Source of the DNA: JACCTH01 sp035250485
GTDB taxonomy: Bacteria > Actinomycetota > Acidimicrobiia > Spongiisociales > ZC4RG35
Direction of reading: 5' to 3'
DNA length: 6,941 nucleotides
NCBI GenBank assembly: GCA_035250485.1
Contig: DATFFB010000188.1
Coordinates: 1 to 6,941 of the forward strand
Part shown: one piece after another, positions 1 to 5,362 of the stretch
Layout of the letters: each line of letters starts with the position of its first letter
Numbering within the stretch: the first letter of the stretch is position 1
The notes under the pieces: model-generated
What the model saw: the letters and a program-made list of their open reading frames with translations, nothing else
Databases searched by the model: none
Told to the model about the DNA's origin: nothing
Made by a program: the position numbers and the translations under genes

Positions 1-46
1 GAGGCGCAAAGCTCTGGTTGCCGACCCAGTTGGTCCAGGCGCTCAC
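1..46 (-). CDS. N-terminus of a probable FAD-linked oxidase (L-gulono/D-arabinono-lactone oxidase or alditol oxidase type), cut by the window edge
   Basis: Only 15 codons are visible, starting at a GTG at 46-44 and running off the left edge. The peptide reads MSAWTNWVGNQSFAP. The W-x-N-W-x-G-N-x-x-F-x-P pattern is typical of the first residues of bacterial FAD-binding aldonolactone and alditol oxidases (vanillyl-alcohol oxidase superfamily), just before the FAD-binding PP-loop domain. The GTG lies 10 nt past the stop codon of the dienelactone hydrolase gene, on the same strand, with no clear Shine-Dalgarno, so translational coupling is plausible. The call rests on a very short match. The next bases to the left should encode an FAD-binding domain if it is right. 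Confidence 0.5.
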   Translation of the reverse strand, partial: MSAWTNWVGNQSFAP

Positions 47-56
47 TCGCTGGGAG

Positions 57-818
57 TCAGCTGTAGCGGTCGATGAAGGCCAGCACCCTTTTCCAGGCGT
101 CGGCCGATTCTTCGGCAAACTGCTCTTGGGCGCGGTCGAAGAACGAGTGCGGGGCATTCGGGTAAACATGGATCTCGTGCTCGACCCCGGCCTTGGTCAG
201 GGCCTGGTCGAACTCCTCCACCATCTCCGGTGGGATGGAGGCGTCGTCACCACCGATGAGGGCAAGTATCGGACATTCCATCTTGGTTGCCAGGGCGATC
301 GAAGAGGGAGCCCCCAGGGGTCGGTTCTCTCGACCAGGTACCCCATAGAACCCGATCGCCCCGGCGAGCCCATGGCCGTTGGCTGCCTGCTGCCATGAGC
401 TGGAGCCGCCGAAACAAAAACCGAGGGTGAAGACCTTGCGATCGGGCCGGTCCTCATGGAGGAGTTCGACGGCCGCCGCAACATCGAGACGGACCCCTTC
501 GAAGGTTGTCTGGTCGACGTGTTCGCGGAAGGGAAAGTCTTCGGAGCGAATGTGACGGCCTGCGGTTCGACCGAAGTAGTCGATGGTCACTGCATCGTGG
601 CCGGCTTCGGCCAGCCGGACCGCAAGCTCGTTGTAGAAGGGATAGATGCCGCGGACGTCGGGGAGGATGACGACCCCGGTGTTTCCACCTCCCTCGGCAT
701 AGGCCTCGTAGGCCAAGAACATGTTGCCGTCGTCAGCGGTAAGAACCAGGTCGCGGTGATCGACGGCGGCGCCGACAACTGGTCGGATTGGCGGGTGAGC
801 GTCGTAGTCATGGCACAT
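57..818 (-). CDS. Dienelactone hydrolase family protein (alpha/beta hydrolase)
   Basis: A 253-residue cytoplasmic alpha/beta hydrolase of the dienelactone hydrolase (carboxymethylenebutenolidase) family, the usual family length being about 230-260. The nucleophile elbow is GFCFGG with Cys135, the cysteine nucleophile typical of this family rather than serine. The acid is probably Asp192 in LIGGDDASIP, and the base is His224 in PNAPHSFFD, so the Cys-Asp-His triad is complete. The N-terminal part carries the usual VVILPDVRG strand and turn (residues 49-57). The first residues, MCHDYDAHPP, resemble the N-terminus of many actinobacterial members and support this start, although no Shine-Dalgarno precedes it. 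Classical members open dienelactone to maleylacetate in chloroaromatic breakdown, but no other catabolic gene is nearby, so the substrate is unknown. There is no signal peptide. A stem-loop at 842-874 separates it from the upstream secreted protein gene, and a putative FAD oxidase gene follows closely. Confidence 0.9.
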   Translation of the reverse strand: MCHDYDAHPPIRPVVGAAVDHRDLVLTADDGNMFLAYEAYAEGGGNTGVVILPDVRGIYPFYNELAVRLAEAGHDAVTIDYFGRTAGRHIRSEDFPFREHVDQTTFEGVRLDVAAAVELLHEDRPDRKVFTLGFCFGGSSSWQQAANGHGLAGAIGFYGVPGRENRPLGAPSSIALATKMECPILALIGGDDASIPPEMVEEFDQALTKAGVEHEIHVYPNAPHSFFDRAQEQFAEESADAWKRVLAFIDRYS

Positions 819-827
819 CGACTGAGG

Positions 828-833
828 ACGGTA
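828..833 (-). promoter_or_regulatory. Weak candidate -10 element upstream of the hydrolase gene
   Basis: TACCGT on the minus strand fits the actinobacterial TANNNT -10 pattern and lies 9 nt before the ATG of the dienelactone hydrolase gene. A leader of only about 2-3 nt would result, which would fit the lack of a Shine-Dalgarno. The hexamer is short and degenerate, no -35 was identified, and the fit is poorer than at the DNA glycosylase genes. Confidence 0.22.
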
Positions 834-841
834 GCCACCCG

Positions 842-874
842 GGCGAAGGGCCGGGATCGGCCCGGCCTTTCGCC
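842..874 (-). terminator. Strong GC-rich stem-loop between the secreted protein and hydrolase genes, a possible terminator
   Basis: Arms 842-855 and 861-874 pair over 14 positions: GGCGAA with TTCGCC, one G/T position, then GGCCGGG with CCCGGCC, around a 5-nt loop (856-860). On the minus strand it begins 16 nt after the stop codon of the secreted protein gene and ends 23 nt before the hydrolase start. No T-run follows on either strand. High-GC actinobacterial terminators often lack a U-tract, so it may end transcription. It could instead be a processing or mRNA-stabilising hairpin. Its extent makes a chance origin unlikely even in GC-rich sequence. Confidence 0.55.
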
Positions 875-890
875 TCGCCGGTGGTCCGGC

Positions 891-1349
891 TCACCCAGTA
901 GCCGGCATGAGCTGCAGCTCTCCGATCCAGTGCGACACGCTCGGGTCGCCACCGATCAAGCCGTCGAAGTTGCTTCGCTGGTGGACCTGAGCGCCCTCAT
1001 ATGCGCCGTCCGTGACCGTGCCGTTCAACACTATGAACCCGGCTGGGGTTTGGTGGGTACGCATCTCGGCCCGGAACCAGGTGCCGTCGTCGAGTGTGAT
1101 TTCCTCGGTCATCGTCAACTGGAAGACTTTGCCGGTTTCCCGGAAGCCGGTGACGTCCATCTTGATCGTGCCACCGCTCACGGTGCCTTCGCAGTGAACG
1201 CCGGTTGCGGATGCGATGCACGTCTTCTCGTACGGGATCACCACTGGTGCGTTCGAGGCAGACGCCTGTACCGCCCCGAAGGCGAACATTCCCACGACCG
1301 CCGCCACGACGGTCAGGCGCAACCTGAACAGGCTCCTGATGTTGACCAT
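891..1349 (-). CDS. Small secreted protein of unknown function
   Basis: A 152-residue protein that I do not recognise as a named family. It opens with a clear Sec signal peptide: a basic N-region (RSLFRLRLR), a hydrophobic core at about residues 13-27, and an Ala-Ser-Ala cleavage site giving a mature start near Ser32. The mature part of about 120 residues alternates short polar and hydrophobic stretches with many Thr, Gly and Val, suggesting an all-beta fold. It has only two cysteines, Cys44 and Cys53, which could form a disulfide outside the cell. The C-terminus ends with WIGELQLMPATG. A purine-rich double Shine-Dalgarno precedes the ATG, the clearest ribosome site in the window, and fixes the start. 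It follows the DUF4242-like gene by 52 bp on the same strand and is followed by a stem-loop. A role at the cell surface is inference only. Confidence 0.75.
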   Translation of the reverse strand: MVNIRSLFRLRLTVVAAVVGMFAFGAVQASASNAPVVIPYEKTCIASATGVHCEGTVSGGTIKMDVTGFRETGKVFQLTMTEEITLDDGTWFRAEMRTHQTPAGFIVLNGTVTDGAYEGAQVHQRSNFDGLIGGDPSVSHWIGELQLMPATG

Positions 1350-1350
1350 T

Positions 1351-1366
1351 GCTCCTCCACTCCTTT
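1351..1366 (-). promoter_or_regulatory. Double Shine-Dalgarno of the secreted protein gene
   Basis: On the minus strand the bases before the ATG at 1349 read GAAAGGAGTGGAGGAGCA. GGAGG lies about 4-6 nt before the start and AAGGAG about 11 nt before it. Other genes in this window have weak or no Shine-Dalgarno, so this one stands out and suggests leadered, possibly high-level, translation. Confidence 0.7.
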
Positions 1367-1393
1367 CAATCGCACGGCGACCATCGAGAACGC

Positions 1394-1403
1394 GAGTCGA
1401 CTC
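1394..1403. repeat. 10-bp perfect palindrome at the 3' end of the DUF4242-like gene
   Basis: GAGTCGACTC is its own reverse complement and overlaps the stop codon (1402-1404) of the DUF4242-like gene. A longer palindrome with the same GTCGAC core lies at the start of that gene (1650-1663). GTCGAC occurs several more times in the window, so this one alone may be chance. Confidence 0.4.
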
Positions 1404-1650
1404 ACGGGCGAGTCTCCGTAATCCTGATGAACGACAACGACGCCCGCCGGATCAGCTCGATTACTCCGGCTTCCGACCTGCCCTCGATCAGGTGAAAGCA
1501 CGTTTCGTCCCCGGGTACGAAGATCGGGCGCACATACTCGACAACAACGCCCTCGTCGGCCATCGCCGTGGCTGCCGCCTGGGCGCGAGCTTCGACCTCG
1601 CTCAGGTCGAGCCCGGCCGGAGCGTAAGCCTCGACCAGGTACGTCGTCAT
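1402..1650 (-). CDS. DUF4242-like small alpha/beta protein
   Basis: An 82-residue soluble protein. It has the layout of the DUF4242 family, which includes the Streptomyces nickel-binding protein SCO4226: an N-terminal strand MTTYLVEAY, a helix (about residues 17-33), a strand EYVRPIFVPGDETCFHLIE (38-56) with the family-typical D-E-T-C-F-H segment (Asp48-His53), a second helix with SEAGVIELIRRA (59-70), and a last strand FIRITE. This is a ferredoxin-like alpha/beta fold, often forming dimers. Cys51 and His53 are candidate metal or redox ligands, but metal binding is not shown here. The gene starts 48 bp after the LAL regulator's stop codon and precedes the secreted protein gene. No Shine-Dalgarno lies before the ATG. 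A TANNNT hexamer 7 nt upstream inside a palindrome suggests leaderless transcription from its own promoter. Confidence 0.78.
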   Translation of the reverse strand: MTTYLVEAYAPAGLDLSEVEARAQAAATAMADEGVVVEYVRPIFVPGDETCFHLIEGRSEAGVIELIRRASLSFIRITETRP

Positions 1651-1663
1651 AGCGTCGACGCTA
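1650..1663. promoter_or_regulatory. 14-bp perfect palindrome with a candidate -10 element at the DUF4242 start, possible operator
   Basis: TAGCGTCGACGCTA is a perfect inverted repeat whose last base is the A of the ATG at 1650-1648. Read on the minus strand its first six bases, TAGCGT (1663-1658), fit TANNNT and lie 7 nt before the ATG, as expected for a leaderless actinobacterial transcript. A protein bound here would cover both the -10 and the start codon. The protein that might bind is unknown; the LAL regulator encoded just upstream is only one possibility. Confidence 0.42.
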
Positions 1664-1698
1664 CGGGTCGAGCTCTCGCCCGCCTAGTGGAGAAATCC

Positions 1699-4488
1699 CT
1701 ATAGTTTCGAGTCGCTTTCGCTGGCAAATCGCCTCGCGAGCTCGCCGCGCGAGCGGACCCCGAGCTTCGCGTAGATCCGTGAAAGGTTTGCTTCAACCGC
1801 CTTGACGCTGACGAACAGCTCGGCGGCGACCTCCTTGTTCGGGCGACCCTCCACAACGAGTTCGACGACGCGCCGCTCGGTCGGCGTCAGAGCCTCGCCG
1901 CCCGATCGCCGGCCCGGAACGCGGCCGAGCTCCTCCTCTGCGCGCTCGAGCCAAAGACGTGCGCCGACTCTTTCGAAGGTTCGCCTCGCTTCCTCGAGCG
2001 ATCGCCGCGCATCGGCCCATCGCTTGGCCCGCCGTTGCACGGCGCCGAGCGCCAACAGCGTCCGGCCAAGCTCGAACGGTTCACCTAGACGGGCGGCTTT
2101 GTCGCTTGCATCCTCGAGAGTCTTAACCGCCCTAGGAGCGTCGCCGGACGCTGCTTCCAGCATCCCGCGGGCCCGCGCCGCGACTGCAACCGTCCAAGGG
2201 TTGGGGACCGCCCGGGCATGTTCGGCGAGCTTGTCAAGCACCGCCTTGGCCTCTTTGGTCCGTCCCAGTGCAATCAACGCTTCGATCTCATCAGGCTCGA
2301 TCCGGAAGACAGCGGGTTCACCAAACCCAGCAGCGGCGAGGGCCTCGATGAGCGGCGCCAGCCGGTGATGTGCGGCTGCGGCGTCTCCGACCGAGAGCTC
2401 GAGGAACCCGCTTATGGCCAGCAGCTGGTAACAGTCAGTTCCAACTCCGGCTTGTTCCGCGAGCGCAAGCCCTTGCCTCGTCAGTTCTCGCGTTGCCTGC
2501 ACCTCACCAAGATGCGCCTCCACAAGCGCGGCGGTGGCGAGAGCGAACGACTGCTCTATCTCGAACCCCATCTGCATCGTGTACTCGAGACACTCGGTGG
2601 CGATCTGCCGCGCCCGCGGAACGTCGCCTGCGCGCAGTGCCAGTCGCGCCATGCTGCTTAGTGCAAAGGGGATCTCGATATCGTCGCCGCGCTCATGGCT
2701 GTCGTGCTCGAGCCTTTCGAGTACCGACCGTGCATGCTGGTGCTCGCCGGCGAATTGGAGCAGTATCCCGTAGATCCAAGCTGGGCGCGCAACGAATGGC
2801 GTGCGTTCAGGTTCAAGACTCACGGCCCGCTCGATTAGCTCGATATCGAGTCCACGCCCGGCGATGAACTTCATATAGGCCAGCGCCGCTAGCGAACCGG
2901 CGAGTAGCGCCCGCTCGTCGAGATCTTCGGCGAGCTGGGCGGCGGTCGCGGCGTGTCTATATGCGGCGTGGACGTCTCCGGCGGATTCCTGCATCCAGGC
3001 GAGCGAGCGTTCAATCTCCGACTGAAGCTGCGGCTCGTTGTCCGCCTCGATGAGCGCCCGCTCTAGCTCATGGATTGAGGCGGTTATTACGCGTCCTCGG
3101 AGGAAGTGGACGTACGCCAGCCGGGCTAGCACTTCCGCCCGAGGTCGTCCAGGAGATGTCTCGGCCATGAGCCTCTCGAGGAGATTCTCTGCCCGGTCGA
3201 GAGAGCCGGCGTACGTATGGTTCATGGCCGCCGCCAACATCCGCCTTCTTGCGGCGTCAGGACGGTCCGTCGGAGTGAGCCGCCCGGCGGTTTCGGCAAG
3301 TCCCGCGGCGACGGCCGGCGCCCCGCGCGCCAGGGCTCGCGTCGCCCCTCGTTCGACTTCGGCGGCCACGGCTTCATCAGGCGCATCCGCCGCGCGTGCG
3401 AGGTGCCGGGCGCGTTCTTCCGGTTCCGGAACTATGCCTGCCAGCCGCCGGTGTGCGTCGCGGCGCCGGCCGAGGTCAGAGCCGGCTTCGGTCGCCGATG
3501 CCAGCAGCGGATGCGTGAATCGAATGCGGTCTCCGTTGAGCTCAATCGCCTCTCCTTGGAGAGCCGGACGCAGGCGCTCCCAGGGATCTCCGGGAAGCGC
3601 TGTTCGGATGAGCTGGACTGTCGGGTCGGCGGCCAGGGCAACGATGAGAAGCGCCTCTCGCGCCTCGATTGGGAGCCCTTCGAGGCGATCAGAGACAGCG
3701 TCGTGCAGAGTCTCAGGAACGGGCAGCGGCTCACCAGGATCGACGTCGACATGCCTGCTTGACACGGTGCGGGCAATCTCGAGTGCGAAGAATGGGTTGC
3801 CACCGGAGGCCTCGGCTATCCGTCTGAGGGTTGGTCGCGGGAACGTAAGCCCAAGTCGCGTGTGGAGCAGCTCGTGGACCGCGCCGAGGCTGAGCGGACC
3901 GACGCGTATTCGAGACACACGCTCACCAGGAAGAGCGCGGACAAGATCGAACGGCCCGATCTGGTCAGGGACGTCTCGACCCGCAAGGAGAAATTTGACG
4001 GGCTCCCCCTTCAGACGTCGGACGAGGAACTCGAGAGCACGGCGTGACGGCCGGTCGACCCATTGGACGTCGTCAAGTGCGAGCAGCAAGGCGCTCTCGG
4101 CCGCAAGAAGCCGAATCGCCCCCAGAAAACCGGTCGCAATTGTCTGCGGATGGGGCGCGTCTTCGCTTGGCTCTGCGAGTAGAAGTGCCACCTCTAACCC
4201 ATGACGTTGGGGCAAGGGCAGCTTTGGGAGGAAGGTCTCCGCCCACCCGTCGAGTAGCTCGGCGAGCTTCCCAAATGGAAAGTCCGCCTCCGACGCGGTG
4301 GCCCGTGCGGAGAGAACCCGATATGACGGGCTTGCCATTGCGATGCCCGCTCGCCACAAGGTGGTTTTCCCAATTCCGGCGTCTCCCTCGACGATGAGCG
4401 CAGCCGGTGAGTTGTTCTCCGGGCGCAGAAACGCGTTCAGCTCCGCGAGCTCGGCATCTCGCCCAATTACGGGCGGCGGATACGGCAT
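1699..4488 (-). CDS. LAL-type LuxR-family transcriptional regulator with N-terminal AAA/NTPase domain
   Basis: A 929-residue cytoplasmic regulator of the large ATP-binding LuxR (LAL, MalT-like) class, usually about 850-1000 residues. In order: an AAA/STAND-type NTPase opening with VIGRDAELAEL, Walker A GDAGIGKT at residues 35-42, Walker B ALLLALDDVQWVD with Asp139 and Asp140, and a GGNPFF motif near residue 230. A long alpha-helical, Ala/Glu/Arg-rich TPR-like region follows (about 350-850). A LuxR (GerE) helix-turn-helix closes the protein (867-921, about 1726-1890 in the window), with the characteristic VEANLSRIYAKLGV recognition segment. Such proteins bind an inducer and ATP, oligomerise and activate transcription; the ligand here is unknown. 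I take the ATG at 4488. An ATG at 4593 would add 35 residues without family features and overlap the Nei gene by 59 bp. AGGA about 11 nt upstream is a weak Shine-Dalgarno. The Nei gene ends 46 bp upstream. Confidence 0.93.
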   Translation of the reverse strand: MPYPPPVIGRDAELAELNAFLRPENNSPAALIVEGDAGIGKTTLWRAGIAMASPSYRVLSARATASEADFPFGKLAELLDGWAETFLPKLPLPQRHGLEVALLLAEPSEDAPHPQTIATGFLGAIRLLAAESALLLALDDVQWVDRPSRRALEFLVRRLKGEPVKFLLAGRDVPDQIGPFDLVRALPGERVSRIRVGPLSLGAVHELLHTRLGLTFPRPTLRRIAEASGGNPFFALEIARTVSSRHVDVDPGEPLPVPETLHDAVSDRLEGLPIEAREALLIVALAADPTVQLIRTALPGDPWERLRPALQGEAIELNGDRIRFTHPLLASATEAGSDLGRRRDAHRRLAGIVPEPEERARHLARAADAPDEAVAAEVERGATRALARGAPAVAAGLAETAGRLTPTDRPDAARRRMLAAAMNHTYAGSLDRAENLLERLMAETSPGRPRAEVLARLAYVHFLRGRVITASIHELERALIEADNEPQLQSEIERSLAWMQESAGDVHAAYRHAATAAQLAEDLDERALLAGSLAALAYMKFIAGRGLDIELIERAVSLEPERTPFVARPAWIYGILLQFAGEHQHARSVLERLEHDSHERGDDIEIPFALSSMARLALRAGDVPRARQIATECLEYTMQMGFEIEQSFALATAALVEAHLGEVQATRELTRQGLALAEQAGVGTDCYQLLAISGFLELSVGDAAAAHHRLAPLIEALAAAGFGEPAVFRIEPDEIEALIALGRTKEAKAVLDKLAEHARAVPNPWTVAVAARARGMLEAASGDAPRAVKTLEDASDKAARLGEPFELGRTLLALGAVQRRAKRWADARRSLEEARRTFERVGARLWLERAEEELGRVPGRRSGGEALTPTERRVVELVVEGRPNKEVAAELFVSVKAVEANLSRIYAKLGVRSRGELARRFASESDSKL

Positions 4489-4534
4489 CAGACAGATCGT
4501 CCTAGCCGGCAAAGAGTCCCGCAACTCCCCGCAG

Positions 4535-5326
4535 TTAGTGCGACTTGCCTGCCTGGCAGCCCGGGCACCAATAGGTGATCCGATCCGAGCCATAGCTTTC
4601 TTGATCGGCGGCGCGAATGATGGCTCCGCATCGTCGACAGGGGAGACCTGCGCGCCCGGCTACCCAGCGCGAACGACCCGGTCGGCGGTCGCCGGTAGTC
4701 ACTTGCAGGCCGGTCGCTCGGTTGGCCTCCATGAGCTTTTTGATCAGGTCGACCAGGCCTGCGAGGTTCTCAACCTCGTCTACTTTGGCGAAGGGGTTCA
4801 CGCCGTGGAGGAAGCACACCTCCGACTTGTAAATGTTTCCCGGCCCGGCCACGGTCCGTTGATCCAGGAGGGCAGTGCCGATTTGGCGCTGGGGCTGGGC
4901 CCGGAGCCGACGCACGACCTCGGCGGGATCCCAATCGGGGCCGAGAACGTCGGGACCGAGATGCCCGAGTAGGGCCTTCTCTCTTGATGTTTTGATCACC
5001 TCGAGCTTGCCCAGCCGGAAACCCACCGCGACGAAGGGTCGAGTCTCCAACACCGCCCGTACTTGAAAGCCCGGTCCCCGCCATCTTTCACCGGGTCGGT
5101 AGAGGTGCCAGGCCCCTTCCATCTTGAAGTGGCTGTGGATGGTGATGCCGGCATCGGTTCGCAGCAAAATGTGTTTCCCCCGGGCAGCAACCGAGGCGAC
5201 AACCTGGCCCGTCAGATCCACCGTGGCGAATCTGGGCACCCGAAACTCGGTTCGCGTCAGCTCCTCTGTGGCGAGGGCTTCGTGTAGACGGTGGGCGGCG
5301 ACGAGGACTGTGTCGCCTTCCGGCAT
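4535..5326 (-). CDS. nei: Fpg/Nei family DNA glycosylase/AP lyase (endonuclease VIII, Nei2-like)
   Basis: A 263-residue bifunctional base-excision-repair enzyme that removes oxidised bases and cuts the abasic site by beta/delta elimination. The start MPEGDT supplies the Pro2 nucleophile, which forms the Schiff base, and Glu3. It is the Nei-type N-terminus rather than the MPELPE of Fpg. Lys51 in RGKHILLR matches the conserved lysine. The helix-two-turn-helix carries AGPGNIYKSEV (160-170). A C-terminal zinc finger has Cys230, Cys233, Cys254 and Cys257, with Arg249 in DRITYWCPGCQ as the conserved finger arginine. Every key residue I can check is present, and the length is normal for the family. 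The fixed N-terminus makes the start certain. It diverges from an AlkA-like glycosylase gene across 36 bp, which suggests shared control of two repair activities. Downstream, 46 bp on, is the LAL regulator gene, with no obvious functional link. Confidence 0.95.
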   Translation of the reverse strand: MPEGDTVLVAAHRLHEALATEELTRTEFRVPRFATVDLTGQVVASVAARGKHILLRTDAGITIHSHFKMEGAWHLYRPGERWRGPGFQVRAVLETRPFVAVGFRLGKLEVIKTSREKALLGHLGPDVLGPDWDPAEVVRRLRAQPQRQIGTALLDQRTVAGPGNIYKSEVCFLHGVNPFAKVDEVENLAGLVDLIKKLMEANRATGLQVTTGDRRPGRSRWVAGRAGLPCRRCGAIIRAADQESYGSDRITYWCPGCQAGKSH

Positions 5327-5332
5327 GGCTCG

Positions 5333-5338
5333 ATCCTA
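5333..5338 (-). promoter_or_regulatory. Candidate -10 element for leaderless transcription of nei
   Basis: TAGGAT on the minus strand fits TANNNT and lies exactly 6 nt before the ATG of nei, so the transcript could start at the A of the ATG. The AGGA inside it, 7 nt before the ATG, could equally be a Shine-Dalgarno; the sequence alone does not decide. No convincing -35 is seen. Confidence 0.45.
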
Positions 5339-5350
5339 AGAGAACCCTCC

Positions 5351-5356
5351 TAGGTT
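5351..5356 (+). promoter_or_regulatory. Candidate -10 element for leaderless transcription of the AlkA-like gene
   Basis: TAGGTT fits TANNNT and lies exactly 6 nt before the GTG at 5363, mirroring the TAGGAT at the nei start. There is no good Shine-Dalgarno for this gene, which favours the leaderless reading. The region expected to hold a -35 (about 5328-5333) shows nothing like TTGACA and lies at the start of nei. Confidence 0.45.
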
Positions 5357-5362
5357 GGAATC

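Noticed and set aside
57..818. A dedicated chloroaromatic catabolism operon, from the dienelactone hydrolase
   Set aside because: No chlorocatechol dioxygenase, cycloisomerase or maleylacetate reductase is present, and the family has many other substrates.
456..1421. A 321-codon plus-strand open frame across two minus-strand genes
   Set aside because: It lies antisense to the dienelactone hydrolase and secreted protein genes, both well supported by motifs. Its translation has no domain character, and long antisense frames are common in GC-rich DNA.
1665..1681. A short hairpin (GGG, CGAG with CTCG, CCC) downstream of the LAL regulator stop codon
   Set aside because: It has only seven pairs with a bulge and a two-base loop and no T-run, too weak to call a terminator.
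3038..4204. A 388-codon plus-strand open frame inside the LAL regulator gene
   Set aside because: The translation is an Arg/Ser/Ala-rich low-complexity product typical of an antisense frame, and the opposite strand encodes clear Walker and helical regions.
4517..4540. AACT/AGTT inverted repeat between nei and the regulator gene
   Set aside because: Four-base arms are expected by chance and there is no supporting context.
4298..4972. A 224-codon plus-strand open frame spanning the regulator/nei junction
   Set aside because: It is antisense to two confidently identified genes and shows no recognisable motif.
5341..5358. AACC-N6-GGTT inverted repeat in the nei/AlkA-like intergenic region as an operator
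   Set aside because: The arms are only four bases, and the match is partly explained by the mirrored TAGGWT hexamers.
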